From contig JAGBBA010000027.1 in NCBI GenBank assembly GCA_017938695.1, forward strand, positions 1 to 63,423: a stretch of 63,423 nt of DNA, written 5' to 3'. Shown one piece after another: positions 40,058 to 48,873 of this stretch; position 1 is the first letter of the stretch; the number at the start of each line of letters is the position of its first letter. This DNA comes from Clostridia bacterium (lineage in GTDB: Bacteria; Bacillota; Clostridia; Christensenellales; Aristaeellaceae). The position numbers and the translations under genes are program-made. The notes under the pieces were generated by a model that was not told the origin of the DNA, ran no database searches, and saw nothing but the letters and a program-made list of their open reading frames with translations.

Positions 40058-42214
40058 ATGGAAAGCAAGAAATTTACCATGGACCTTGCCGGTAAAGAGC
40101 TGACGCTGGAATTCGGCAAGTATTGCGAGCAGGCTGCTGGCTCTGTGTGGGTGCACCTGGGCGACACCGTCGTCATGGTCAACGCCACCATGGCCCCCAC
40201 CCCCCGTCCCGGCGTGGACTTCTTCCCTCTGGCTGTGGACGTGGAAGAAAAGCAGTATTCCGTGGGCAAGATCCCCGGCGGCTTCATCAAGCGTGAAGGC
40301 CGTCCCACCGAGAAGGCGACCCTGACCTGCCGTCTGATCGACCGCCCCCTGCGTCCCCTGTTCAACAAGGGCATGCGCAACGACGTGCAGGTGGTCATCA
40401 CCATCCTGAGCGTTGAGCAGGACGTGCCCCCGGAAATCCCCGCCATGATCGGCTCCTCCATCGCCCTGGGCGTGAGCGAGATTCCGTGGAATGGCCCCAC
40501 CGGTGCTGTGGTCGTTGGCCGTGTGAACGGTCAGTACGTCATCAATCCCGATGAGGAGCAGCGCAAGGTTTCCGATATGCATGTGTACCTGGCTGGCACC
40601 AAGGATGCCATCATGATGGTGGAAGCCGGTGCCAACGAGGTTTCCGAAGAAGTGATGCTGGACGCCATCATGTTCGGCCACGAGGAGATCAAGAAGCTGG
40701 TCGCCTTCCAGGAGGAGATCATCGCTGCCATTGGCAAGGCCAAGGTGGAAGTGCCCCTGAACGTGACCGGCGACGACGTGAAGGCCGCCGTGCGCGAGTT
40801 TGCCTTTGACAAGTGCAAGTGGGTGTTCGAGACCTTCGACCGCCAGGAGCGTCAGAGCCGCGAGGCCCAGGTGAAGGAAGAAACCCTGGCTGCCCTGGCC
40901 GAGCAGTTCCCCGAGCGCGAGGCTGAGATCGCCGACGCCCTGTACTACCTGAACAAGGAAATCATGCGCGCCAAGATCCAGAACGAGGGCATCCGTCCCG
41001 ATGGCCGTAAGGTCACCGAGGTACGTCCTATCTGGTGCGAAGTGGGCGTGCTGCCCCGTGTGCACGGCTCCGCTGTGTTCACCCGTGGCCAGACTCAGGC
41101 CCTGACTGTGACCACCCTGGGCTCCACCAGCGAGGGTCAGATCCTGGATGGCCTCAGCAACGAGGACTTCAAGCGTTACATCCACCACTACAACATGCCC
41201 CCCTACGCCACCGGCGAGGCTGGCCGCATGAAGAGCCCCGGTCGCCGCGAGATCGGCCACGGTGCTCTGGCAGAGCGCGCTCTGCTGCCTGTGATCCCCA
41301 CCGAGGAAGAGTTCCCCTATGCGCTGCGCCTGGTGAGTGAGATCCTGTCCTCCAACGGTTCTTCTTCCATGGCTTCCGTGTGCGGCTCCACCCTGTCCCT
41401 GATGGACGCCGGTGTGCCGATTCACGCCCCCGTTGCCGGTGTGGCCATGGGCCTGATCAAGGATGCTGAGTCCGGCAAGGTTTCCGTGCTGACCGACATC
41501 CAGGGCCTGGAAGACTTCCTGGGCGACATGGACTTCAAGGTGGCCGGTACCATGAACGGTATCACCGCCATCCAGATGGATATCAAGATTGCCGGCATCG
41601 ACCGCGCCATCCTCAAGCAGGCTCTGGCCCAGGCTCTGGAAGGCCGTCTGCACATTCTGAAGATCATGCTGGATACCATCGGCGAGCCCCGTGCTGAGCT
41701 GAGCCAGTATGCGCCCAAGATCGTGCGCTTCACCATCAACCCCGAGAAGATCCGCGAGGTTATCGGACCCGGCGGCAAGATGATCAATAAGATCATTGCC
41801 GAGACCGGCGTGAAGATCGACATCGAGGACGATGGCCGCGTGTTCATCTCCACCCCCGATGCCGATGCCGCCGCCAAGGCTCGCAAGATCATCGAGGGCA
41901 TTGCCAAGGATATCGAAGTGGGCGATGTGTTCACCGGCAAGGTCGTGCGCATCATGAACTTCGGTGCCTTTGTGGAGCTGGCCCCCGGCAAGGACGGCAT
42001 GATCCACATCTCCAAGCTGGATAACAAGCGCGTGGAGAAGGTGGAAGACGTTGTGAACATCGGTGACGAGCTGGAAGTGAAGGTCAACGAGATTGACGCC
42101 CAGGGCCGCATCAACCTGATCCGCAACGACATGGTCTACGAAAACAAGCCCGCCGAGCGTCGCGAAGGTGGCAACTTCCGTTCCCGCCCCCCGCGCCGTG
42201 ACGGCCGCCAGTAA
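40058..42214 (+). CDS. pnp: Polyribonucleotide nucleotidyltransferase (PNPase)
   Basis: 718 aa from ATG 40058, after AAGGAG; a 90-codon upstream extension in frame has no homology. First RNase PH domain ([22 protein letters not shown] as successive motifs), linker helices, second RNase PH domain ([31 protein letters not shown] and [16 protein letters not shown]), KH domain ([19 protein letters not shown]) and S1 domain ([15 protein letters not shown]). The enzyme degrades RNA 3' to 5' with phosphate, in the degradosome. Confidence 0.97.
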   Translation: MESKKFTMDLAGKELTLEFGKYCEQAAGSVWVHLGDTVVMVNATMAPTPRPGVDFFPLAVDVEEKQYSVGKIPGGFIKREGRPTEKATLTCRLIDRPLRPLFNKGMRNDVQVVITILSVEQDVPPEIPAMIGSSIALGVSEIPWNGPTGAVVVGRVNGQYVINPDEEQRKVSDMHVYLAGTKDAIMMVEAGANEVSEEVMLDAIMFGHEEIKKLVAFQEEIIAAIGKAKVEVPLNVTGDDVKAAVREFAFDKCKWVFETFDRQERQSREAQVKEETLAALAEQFPEREAEIADALYYLNKEIMRAKIQNEGIRPDGRKVTEVRPIWCEVGVLPRVHGSAVFTRGQTQALTVTTLGSTSEGQILDGLSNEDFKRYIHHYNMPPYATGEAGRMKSPGRREIGHGALAERALLPVIPTEEEFPYALRLVSEILSSNGSSSMASVCGSTLSLMDAGVPIHAPVAGVAMGLIKDAESGKVSVLTDIQGLEDFLGDMDFKVAGTMNGITAIQMDIKIAGIDRAILKQALAQALEGRLHILKIMLDTIGEPRAELSQYAPKIVRFTINPEKIREVIGPGGKMINKIIAETGVKIDIEDDGRVFISTPDADAAAKARKIIEGIAKDIEVGDVFTGKVVRIMNFGAFVELAPGKDGMIHISKLDNKRVEKVEDVVNIGDELEVKVNEIDAQGRINLIRNDMVYENKPAERREGGNFRSRPPRRDGRQ

Positions 42215-42320
42215 GCAGGGGTTTCACCCCTGCACCCCAGTCAGGGCGCTGCCCTGACAACCCGCCCAAGGGCTCTGCCCTTGGGAATCCCGCGAAGGGG
42301 CTTCGACCCTTTCGAAACCC
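42215..42320. repeat. Mosaic palindromic repeat, class A (reverse orientation)
   Basis: GCAGGGGTTTCACCCCTGC, TCAGGGC/GCCCTGA, CCCAAGGGC/GCCCTTGGG, then CGCGAAGGGGCTTCGACCCT and TTTCGAAACCC. The order is the inverse of that at 31189 or 34095. Confidence 0.85.
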
Positions 42321-42390
42321 TTTTTGTGAAGAGCGGCTGGGTTGCGTTAAAGCAACAGGCTGGATCAAGTAGCAAAATGGGGTGCGAAGG

Positions 42391-42492
42391 TTTCTCAAGG
42401 GCGATCGCAAAGCCCTTGAGTCGCGTCCGCAGACGCGAAACCTCTTGCGACATAATCAGTCCAGAGGGATATTCCCTCTGGACTTTCACTTT
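42391..42492 (+). terminator. Hairpin string before the M16 peptidase gene
   Basis: CTCAAGGGC/GCCCTTGAG, TCGCGTC/GACGCGA and AGTCCAGAGGG (42458-42468) with CCCTCTGGACT (42474-42484) then TTTCACTTT. The last could terminate transcripts from pnp. Part of the stems share the AGTCCAGAGG core of repeat class A. Confidence 0.55.
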
Positions 42493-42552
42493 ACATAAGA
42501 AAGGAATCGGGTGGATACGATAATGGAAAAGCATTTGGGGATGGAGAAGCGT

Positions 42553-43812
42553 ATGAACGATCAGTGGATTCTTCCCAATGGCCTGCGCGTGATCGGCGAG
42601 CGGCTGCCGTATCTCCGCTCGGTTTCCATTGGCGTGTGGCTGGGCGTGGGCTCCATGATGGAAACACCCACCGAGAACGGCCTGAGCCACTTCCTGGAGC
42701 ACATGGTGTTCAAGGGCACGGCCAAGCGCAATGCCCGGCAGATCGCTGAGGAAATGGATGCCGTGGGCGGCCAGCTCAACGCCTTTACCGGCAAGGACTG
42801 CACCTGCTACTATGCCAAGGTGATCGACGAAAATCTGCCTCTGGCGGTGGATATCCTGGCCGACCTGACCTGCCATGCGGTGCTGGATGAAACCGAGCTG
42901 AACAAGGAACGCGGCGTGATCCTGGAGGAGATCGCCATGGACGAGGACTCCCCGGAGGACCTGGTGCACGAGCTGCTGAGCAAGGCGCAGTTCGGCGAGC
43001 AGAGCCTGGGCATGCCTATCCTGGGTACCAGCGAGCTGATCGAGAAGTATACCCGTGCCGACCTGGCGGCCTACCGCGCAAAGCACTACTGCCCCGGCAA
43101 CACCGTGGTGGCCCTGGCTGGCAACTACGATCCGGAGCAGGTGCGCGCCCTGGTGGAACAGTTCTTCGGCGACTGGGAAAGCCCGGCCATCGGTCTGATG
43201 CTGCCTCAGCAGGCTCCGCTGTCCGGTGTGAAGCTGGCCAAGGAAAAGGATACCGAGCAGATGCACCTGTGCATGGGCTTCACCGGCACGCCCTATGGCG
43301 GCGAGGACCTGTACCCCCAGGCGGTGCTGAACAACCTACTGGGCGGTGCCATGTCCTCCCGGCTGTTCCAGCGCATCCGCGAAGACCTGGGCATGGCCTA
43401 TTCCATCTACACCTATCCCAACAGCTACCGAGGCTGCGGCACCTTTGCCGTATACGCAGGCGTATCTCCCAAGAACGCCGAAAAGGTGCTGGATGAGATC
43501 TGCAGCGAAATGAAAAAGTTGCTTGACGACGGCATCACCCAGAAGGAGTTCGACGCCTCCAAGCAGCAGCTGCGCTCCGGCTACCTGCTGGGTCTGGAAA
43601 GCCCCGGCAGCCGCATGCAGGCCATGGGCCGCGGCCTTCTGCTGCTGGGCAAGTCCATCACCCCGGACGAAACCATCGCCCGCATCGAAGCGGTGACCAT
43701 GGAGCACGTCATGGACAAGGCGCAGCGAATCCTCGATGCCGCCCCCTGCATTGCCATCGTCGGCAAAGGGGCGGGGGAAATTAGGAATTATGAATTAGGA
43801 ATTATGAATTAA
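42553..43812 (+). CDS. M16 family zinc peptidase (pitrilysin-like)
   Basis: 419 aa from ATG 42553, 6 bp after GGAG; GTG 42511, 5 bp after AAGGA, is also possible. HFLEH (46-50) is the inverted zinc motif HxxEH, with the distal Glu in the NKERGVILEEIAM helix. LGGAMSSRLFQRIREDLGMAYSIY is the C-terminal half signature. Homologues next to pnp in Bacillota (YmxG/MlpA type) process peptides or regulate other proteases. The last 14 residues, GEIRNYELGIMN included, are encoded by a class E repeat run into which the gene reads. Confidence 0.9.
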   Translation: MNDQWILPNGLRVIGERLPYLRSVSIGVWLGVGSMMETPTENGLSHFLEHMVFKGTAKRNARQIAEEMDAVGGQLNAFTGKDCTCYYAKVIDENLPLAVDILADLTCHAVLDETELNKERGVILEEIAMDEDSPEDLVHELLSKAQFGEQSLGMPILGTSELIEKYTRADLAAYRAKHYCPGNTVVALAGNYDPEQVRALVEQFFGDWESPAIGLMLPQQAPLSGVKLAKEKDTEQMHLCMGFTGTPYGGEDLYPQAVLNNLLGGAMSSRLFQRIREDLGMAYSIYTYPNSYRGCGTFAVYAGVSPKNAEKVLDEICSEMKKLLDDGITQKEFDASKQQLRSGYLLGLESPGSRMQAMGRGLLLLGKSITPDETIARIEAVTMEHVMDKAQRILDAAPCIAIVGKGAGEIRNYELGIMN

Positions 43813-43970
43813 GTGTGTGCTGCGTAAAAGCAGCATTTCCCGCGTCGCGGCGCGCCCGTTGCGCGGCGTGACCCCGGCTTAAATGCATACACCCCGGCAT
43901 CCCCAAAAGGGAGTCCAGAGGGTCGAAGACCCTTTGGTGGAGGAGTCCAGAGGAGGCAAAGCCTCCTCTG
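43789..43970. repeat. Mosaic of repeat classes E and A
   Basis: Two copies of AATTAGGAATTATG start inside the end of the M16 gene, then CGCGTCGCGGCGCGCCCG with GCGCGGCGTGACCCC, GGGTCGAAGACCC and AGTCCAGAGGAGG with CCTCCTCTGG. It fills the gap to ruvX. Confidence 0.85.
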
Positions 43971-43996
43971 GTGCCGAAGGCGGAATGGAGATTGTT

Positions 43997-44740
43997 ATGA
44001 ACGAAAGAATTCTGGCACTGGACATTGGCGACGTGCGCATTGGTGTGGCGGTGAGCGACAGCATGCGGATGATCGCCACGCCGGTGGAGGTCATCAAGAG
44101 GGTGGGGTTTGGCCCGGATGTGAAGCGGGTCAAGCAGCTGTGCGAGCAGTATGACACCACCATTGTGCTCAGCGGTCTGCCCTATAATATGGATGGAACG
44201 CTGGGTTTCCAGTCGGAAAAAGTAAAACTATTTTGTGAACAGCTTGAAAAAGCGGGCCTGACGGTGTATTATCAGGATGAGCGGCTGACCACGGTGACCG
44301 CCGAGCATGCTTTGCTGGAGGACAACATGCACCGCGCAGAGCGCAAACAGAATGTGGACAAGGTGGCTGCGGCCATCATTCTGCAGCAATACCTGGATTC
44401 TCAGGCACAAAATACGATGCCCGCAGGGCACGAAAGCGAGGAAGAAACCATGACCATGGAAAACGAGAGCAACATCATTGAACTGATCGACGACGAAACC
44501 GGCGCGACTGTGCCCTTTGAGCACCTGGCTACCATCGAGCACGAGGGTGAGTACTACATCGCCCTGATGGTGATCGAAGAGGAAGATGACAACGACGAAG
44601 AGGGCGAAGTGGTCATCATGAAGATCGAAGCCGACGACGAGGGCAACGAGTGCTACGTCTGCGTGGAGGACGAAGAGCTGCAGGAGACTGTGTTCGAGAA
44701 GTTCCTCCAGCTGATGGAAGAAGCCGAGGACGAAGAGTAA
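43997..44740 (+). CDS. ruvX: RuvX (YqgF) fused to a DUF1292 domain
   Basis: 247 aa. Residues 1-136 are RuvX: LALDIGDVRIGVAVSD with Asp9, LPYNMDG, YYQDERLTT (Glu95) and NVDKVAAAIIL (Asp121), the RNase H-like active site of the putative Holliday junction resolvase/16S pre-rRNA nuclease. Residues 155-247 are a DUF1292 domain (IIELIDDETGATVPFEHL, then YYIALMVIEEEDD and FEKFLQLMEEAEDEE). The two are separate neighbouring genes (yrrK, yrzB) in most Bacillota. GAGGAAG stands 6 bp before an internal ATG at 44450, so the DUF1292 part may also be made alone. GGAG is 7 bp before the ATG at 43997. Confidence 0.88.
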   Translation: MNERILALDIGDVRIGVAVSDSMRMIATPVEVIKRVGFGPDVKRVKQLCEQYDTTIVLSGLPYNMDGTLGFQSEKVKLFCEQLEKAGLTVYYQDERLTTVTAEHALLEDNMHRAERKQNVDKVAAAIILQQYLDSQAQNTMPAGHESEEETMTMENESNIIELIDDETGATVPFEHLATIEHEGEYYIALMVIEEEDDNDEEGEVVIMKIEADDEGNECYVCVEDEELQETVFEKFLQLMEEAEDEE

Positions 44741-45096
44741 TGAGCGAATACGATCTGAACGACGCGGTGGTGGAGCTCACTTCGCCCGATGGCCAGGTGT
44801 ACCGCTTCCGTTACGGCGCGACCATCCCTTACGCAGGCCAGGAATATGTGGTGCTGCTGGAGATGGAGAATGATGCCAACGGTGAGGAGCAGATCCTTAT
44901 CACCCGTGTGGAAGAAAAGGATGGCGAGCTCTCCTTTGTTGTGGCAGAGGAAGAGGACATGATCCAGCAGGTGTTCGACAAGTATGTGGCGGCCACCATC
45001 AACCAGGCTGTGGAAGGCCTGGAGGATTGCGACTGCGGCTGCGAACATCACCATCATCATGACGGCTGTGACTGCGGCTGCCATCACGAGGAATAA
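44740..45096 (+). CDS. Second DUF1292 protein with a Cys/His-rich tail
   Basis: 118 aa; its ATG overlaps the ruvX stop (TAATG). VVELTSPDGQVYRFRYGATIPYAGQEYVVLLEM and MIQQVFDKYVAATIN fit DUF1292, the same fold as in the preceding fusion. The last 23 residues are CDCGCEHHHHH followed by CDCGCHHEE, a likely metal-binding tail that DUF1292 proteins normally lack. Function unknown. A terminator follows directly, so it is the last gene of the ruvX operon. Confidence 0.8.
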   Translation: MSEYDLNDAVVELTSPDGQVYRFRYGATIPYAGQEYVVLLEMENDANGEEQILITRVEEKDGELSFVVAEEEDMIQQVFDKYVAATINQAVEGLEDCDCGCEHHHHHDGCDCGCHHEE

Positions 45097-45104
45097 CCCC
45101 TACA

Positions 45105-45137
45105 AGCCGCGGCAGAAGTGTCGCGGCTGTTTGCTTT
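45105..45137 (+). terminator. Terminator of the ruvX operon
   Basis: AGCCGCG pairs with CGCGGCT, followed by GTTTGCTTT. Confidence 0.7.
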
Positions 45138-45173
45138 GCAGCCTTTCCAAATGATCCCAAGGAGGAACTGCCG

Positions 45174-46520
45174 ATGAAACGCTTGCTTGCGCTGCTGCTG
45201 GCCTGCATGCTCCTGCTGCCTGCCGCAGCCGGGGCAGAATACCTGGGCACCATCCAGGACTGCCATCGCGTGACGGTGACCAAGAAGGACACCACCCAGG
45301 ACAACAAGAGCGTGATCCGCCGTTGGACGGTGGATACCGCGCTGGACAGCGTGGACGAAGAGCTTGCTGTGCTGGCGGATGAATACGTGGAGCGGCTTGG
45401 CCCCACGCTGCAAAAGGCCGCGAACACCACCAGCAAAAACTCGCGCCTGGAGGTGGAGACCCGATACAGCCGCACCGGCCTTACCTGGATGAGCTTTCTG
45501 GTGCAGGCCCGCGTGACCTATCACCGGGAGCTGATCGGCCAGGAGATCCAGAGCCGCACCTTCGACATGACCACCGGCGAGCGCATCTGGCTGACGGATA
45601 TCTTTGATGCCAACAGCGAAGGCTGGCTGGTGCTGGAAGAGGCTGTACGGGAACAGGCTGCGGCCTACTGGCCCGACGTGGCCCCTGATGCAGATGCCCT
45701 GGAAAGCCTGTGCACCCTGCAGGCCTTGTCGGAACTGGACTTCACGCTGCACGGCATGTCGCTGGTGTTGCACATTCCGGCGGAGAAGCTGTATCCGGAA
45801 AAGCGCAGCCTGATCGAAGTGACGCTGATGTACCCGGACATCCGCCCCTACATGACGGAGCGGGCTCAGACCGAAACCGACAACCTGACCTATTACAAGA
45901 CCTGCGCCCTGACCTTCGACGACGGCCCCAGCCGCACCAACACCACCAAAACGCTGAACTCCCTGCTGGAGGCTGGCGCGCGGGCGACCTTCTTCGTGCT
46001 GGGCAACCGCATTGAGGAATACGACGATCTGGTGCAGCGCGAGCATGACGAAGGCCATGCGGTGGCTTCCCACAACTGGCACCACGGCAATGCCTCCAAG
46101 TCGAAGGCATCGGGCCTGCGCGCCATGGTGGAAAAGTGCGATAATGCGATGATCAAGGCCATCGGCATTCCCACGCGCTACAACCGCGTGCCCTACGGCC
46201 TGTACAACCAGATGATCGACGCCAAGACCGGCTGGCCGCTGATCCAGTGGAGCCTGGATACCTACGACTGGCGCGGCCGCTCCACCCGGGTGGTGCTGAA
46301 CACGGTGAAGGACCAGATCAGCGACGGCGATATCATCCTGTGCCATGACATCAAGGACAATACGCCGGAGTCTGCGCTGAAGATCTGCAACTACCTGGCC
46401 GAGGAAGGCTACATGCTGCTGACCATCGACGAATTGTTTGCTAAGGACGGCGTGGAGCTGCAGGGGGACAAGGTGTATTACCGCTGCGTGGACGGCGATA
46501 CAAGTATTAAAAAACGATGA
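45174..46520 (+). CDS. Secreted polysaccharide deacetylase (NodB domain)
   Basis: 448 aa with a signal peptide (MKRLLALLLACMLLLPAAAGA). Residues about 30-225 form a RsiV/DUF3298-like domain (HRELIGQEIQSRTFDMTTGERI), and 245-440 a NodB domain: TFDDGPS (247-253), SHNWHHG with metal His300 and His304, RVPYG, WSLDTYDWRG and ILCHDI. It removes acetyl groups from peptidoglycan or another polymer at the cell surface. GGAGG is 8 bp ahead of the ATG. The combination of the two domains is common in Clostridia. Confidence 0.9.
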   Translation: MKRLLALLLACMLLLPAAAGAEYLGTIQDCHRVTVTKKDTTQDNKSVIRRWTVDTALDSVDEELAVLADEYVERLGPTLQKAANTTSKNSRLEVETRYSRTGLTWMSFLVQARVTYHRELIGQEIQSRTFDMTTGERIWLTDIFDANSEGWLVLEEAVREQAAAYWPDVAPDADALESLCTLQALSELDFTLHGMSLVLHIPAEKLYPEKRSLIEVTLMYPDIRPYMTERAQTETDNLTYYKTCALTFDDGPSRTNTTKTLNSLLEAGARATFFVLGNRIEEYDDLVQREHDEGHAVASHNWHHGNASKSKASGLRAMVEKCDNAMIKAIGIPTRYNRVPYGLYNQMIDAKTGWPLIQWSLDTYDWRGRSTRVVLNTVKDQISDGDIILCHDIKDNTPESALKICNYLAEEGYMLLTIDELFAKDGVELQGDKVYYRCVDGDTSIKKR

Positions 46521-46550
46521 CGTTACAATGTTTAAATCTTTTCAAATGTG

Positions 46551-46579
46551 TTGACTGTATGCTGTGCCGATGGTATAAT
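46551..46579 (+). promoter_or_regulatory. Promoter of the DUF3048 gene
   Basis: TTGACT (46551-46556) and TATAAT (46574-46579), 17 bp apart, with TGG ahead of the -10. Confidence 0.88.
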
Positions 46580-46623
46580 CATACAGTGTGACAACACAGC
46601 AACGCAAAGGAGGTCCTTTCCTT

Positions 46624-47781
46624 ATGAAGAAGCTTGTAAGCCTGCTGCTGGCGATGATCCTGGTGCTGAGCCTGGTTCCTGCCGCCGTAGCCGATCAAGT
46701 GATGCTGAACCCTGATGAAAACCGCAAGATCAAGCTGCAGAAGGTTGGTCTGAACGAGGCCGAGGAAGGCGTGAGCCCCACCACCGGCCTGTATTTGGAA
46801 GACCTGGAAGCCCCTGCTGGCTTTGCCGGCCTGGCTGTGACTGGCCGCTATATGCCCATGCTGGTGCAGATCGACAACACCAGCGGCGGTATCGACGCCC
46901 GTGCCCCCTGGGGTGCCAGCTTTGCCGATATCGTGTATGAGACCCCCCTGTACAAGAACGGTATCACCCGTCTGTCCTTCCTGTATTCTGACCTGATCCC
47001 CGACAGCGTGGGCCCCATCCGCTCTGCCCGTATGGGTCACGCCTGGCTGCGTGAGGAATGGGACGCTGGCTTCCTGTATTTCGGCCAGCAGGAATATGTG
47101 AAGTCCGACGTGAAGAAGGAACTGAAGGAGCTGGGCGTGGAAAAGAAGGGCCTGGCTTTCTCCGGCACCGTCGGCTCCGGCAAGCCCTGGAAACAGTTCT
47201 ACTCCCGCCGCAAGGGCATCGTTTCTCCCCATAACGTGGATGCCAATGTGGCCGCCATCTATGAGCTGATCGACCCCAGCTTCGTGGCCCCCAACCACAC
47301 CTTCCTGTTCACCGATGAACTGCCCGAGGGTGATGTGGCCGACGAGATCCGCATCAAGACCGGCCAGCTGGGCTATGGCTCCAACCTGATCTACGACATG
47401 GACTCCAACCTGTACTACCGCTACATGCGCATCAAGGATGACGAGCTGGTGGCTTACGAAGACCTGGACACCCAGGAGCACATCGGTTTCGCCAACGTGA
47501 TCATCCAGTTTGCTGAGGTGCAGTGGCTGCGCTCCGACGCTCCCATCACCTATCATGTGGGCAAGAAGTACTACTCCGGCAAGGGCGATGAGTCCATCGG
47601 CGGCAATGCTGATTTCTTCATGGGCGGCGTCCATGTGGAAGGCTACTGGCAGCGCGAGAGCATGGAATCCCGCACGGTGTTCTACACCGCCGACGGCCAG
47701 GAGCTGCAGATGCAGCGCGGCAAGACGCTGATCGTTGTGGTGGACAGCAAGAACTGGGAAGTTTCCTATCAGGCTTACTAA
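46624..47781 (+). CDS. Secreted DUF3048 (YerB-like) protein
   Basis: 385 aa from the ATG at 46624, after AGGAGG. Signal peptide MKKLVSLLLAMILVLSLVPAAVADQ. PMLVQIDNTSGGIDARAPWG, then YETPLYKNGITRLSFLYSD, VGPIRSARMGHAWL and the C-terminal half beginning AYEDLDTQEHIGFANVIIQF are the DUF3048 pattern. Proteins of this family (B. subtilis YerB) are exported, of unknown function. It is monocistronic with a strong promoter and terminator. Confidence 0.85.
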   Translation: MKKLVSLLLAMILVLSLVPAAVADQVMLNPDENRKIKLQKVGLNEAEEGVSPTTGLYLEDLEAPAGFAGLAVTGRYMPMLVQIDNTSGGIDARAPWGASFADIVYETPLYKNGITRLSFLYSDLIPDSVGPIRSARMGHAWLREEWDAGFLYFGQQEYVKSDVKKELKELGVEKKGLAFSGTVGSGKPWKQFYSRRKGIVSPHNVDANVAAIYELIDPSFVAPNHTFLFTDELPEGDVADEIRIKTGQLGYGSNLIYDMDSNLYYRYMRIKDDELVAYEDLDTQEHIGFANVIIQFAEVQWLRSDAPITYHVGKKYYSGKGDESIGGNADFFMGGVHVEGYWQRESMESRTVFYTADGQELQMQRGKTLIVVVDSKNWEVSYQAY

Positions 47782-47790
47782 GATAAACGA

Positions 47791-47827
47791 AACGCTCTGC
47801 AGGCAAATGCTTGCAGAGCGTTTTTTG
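47791..47827. terminator. Terminator after the DUF3048 gene
   Basis: CGCTCTGCA pairs with TGCAGAGCG, followed by TTTTTTG; A residues on the other side allow use by the converging HTH gene. Confidence 0.9.
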
Positions 47828-47836
47828 TATGTTGAT

Positions 47837-48154
47837 TTACTCGTCCTTCCAGCCCAGCACGGTGGCCTCGGCCATGCGCAGGAAATGGCTGAGCTTGGTG
47901 CGGTCGCCATCGGAAAAACCGGTGGGCATCTGGTACAGGCTGTTGTCCAGGCTGGCACTGAGCAGGTATTCCGGCGTGGTGTTCAGCGTGTTGCACAGGG
48001 CGACCAGCGTTTCCAGGCTGGCGACACGGGTGCCGCGCTCGATATGCCCCAGGAAGGAGGCGGAAATACCGACCTTTTCGGCAAGGACTTCCTGCGTAAT
48101 GCCCATTTGCCTGCGCAGGGTGCGCACACGCATGCCCATATCCTGATAATCCAT
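47837..48154 (-). CDS. Small XRE-family regulator
   Basis: 105 aa from ATG 48154, after GGAGGG. Residues about 8-65 are HTH_3 (MRVRTLRRQMGITQEVLAEKVGIS, then FLGHIERGTRVASLETLVALCNTLN). The C-terminal 40 residues (SDGDRTKLSHFLRMAEATV) are a short helix pair, as in many small Clostridia regulators. Its target is not evident; it is divergent from the second zinc-ribbon gene. Confidence 0.87.
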   Translation of the reverse strand: MDYQDMGMRVRTLRRQMGITQEVLAEKVGISASFLGHIERGTRVASLETLVALCNTLNTTPEYLLSASLDNSLYQMPTGFSDGDRTKLSHFLRMAEATVLGWKDE

Positions 48155-48320
48155 GAAAGTCCCTCCTTCGACCAGAGCCGTTAAGGTCATTTTACTTGAT
48201 TGAACGAACAAGTTGAATCGACGGAAAGCAGAGGAATAATTCTTTAAGAACAATTTTCATCGACTGAAAGGATCGGTGCATTCGCCTATCGGGCGGCAGG
48301 GGAAAATTTGCGCGGAGGGC

Positions 48321-48349
48321 TGTACATTTGGGGAAGGGCATGGTATAAT
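48321..48349 (+). promoter_or_regulatory. Promoter of the second zinc-ribbon gene
   Basis: TGTACA (48321-48326) and TATAAT (48344-48349), 17 bp apart; TGG stands before the -10. Confidence 0.78.
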
Positions 48350-48355
48350 AGGCAG

Positions 48356-48481
48356 CGTAACCCAGCCAGGTATGACCGGTTCTTTCCTCCTTTGGTTGTC
48401 ACCAGACCAATGTCGGGACCCATGGAAGCAACGGAATGGCAATTTGGGATGGGTAAACAATTTTAGGGAGGTATACCTACC
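48356..48481 (+). promoter_or_regulatory. Structured leader of the second zinc-ribbon gene
   Basis: About 125 nt without an open frame. ACCCAT (48420-) can pair with ATGGGT (48445-), and AGGTATACCT at 48467-48476 is a perfect palindrome that contains the ribosome binding site. Its end, AACAATTTTAGGGAGGT-ATACCTACC, parallels AACAATTCAGGGGGT-TACCTAACC before the first copy at 18182. Regulation by occlusion of the binding site is inferred. Confidence 0.5.
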
Positions 48482-48772
48482 ATGTATCAGGACAAGACTC
48501 TGACCTGCCGTGACTGCGGCAACGAATTCGTTTTCTCTGCTTCCGAGCAGGCCTTCTTCGCCGAGAAGGGCTTCCAGAATGAGCCCAGCCGCTGCCCCGC
48601 TTGCCGCGCTGCTCGTCGTGCCCAGAACGGCGGCAACACCGCTCCCCGTCAGATGTACGAAGTGATCTGCGACGGCTGCGGCTGCACCACCCAGGTGCCC
48701 TTCCAGCCCCGTGGCGATCGTCCCGTTTACTGCCGCGAGTGCTTCGAGGCCCAGCGTCAGAACCGCTTCTAA
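48482..48772 (+). CDS. Zinc-ribbon domain protein (second copy)
   Basis: 96 aa. YQDKTLTCRDCGNEFVFSASEQAFFAEKGF, RCPACRAARR, then VICDGCGCTTQVPFQPRGDRPVYCRECF: two Cys4 zinc modules, as in the protein at 18182-18463, with which it is largely identical in layout. Role unknown; expression seems strong judging from the promoter and codon use. A good terminator follows. Confidence 0.82.
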   Translation: MYQDKTLTCRDCGNEFVFSASEQAFFAEKGFQNEPSRCPACRAARRAQNGGNTAPRQMYEVICDGCGCTTQVPFQPRGDRPVYCRECFEAQRQNRF

Positions 48773-48823
48773 TCAAAGCGGCGACCGCACGGTCACGAGC
48801 AGACTGTTATAGTCTAACCAGGA

Positions 48824-48858
48824 AGCTGCTGATGGAACCCATCAGCAGCTCCTTTTTC
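48824..48858 (+). terminator. Terminator of the second zinc-ribbon gene
   Basis: AGCTGCTGATGG pairs with CCATCAGCAGCT around AAC, followed by CCTTTTTC. Confidence 0.92.
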
Positions 48859-48873
48859 GTTTATGAGGTGCTG

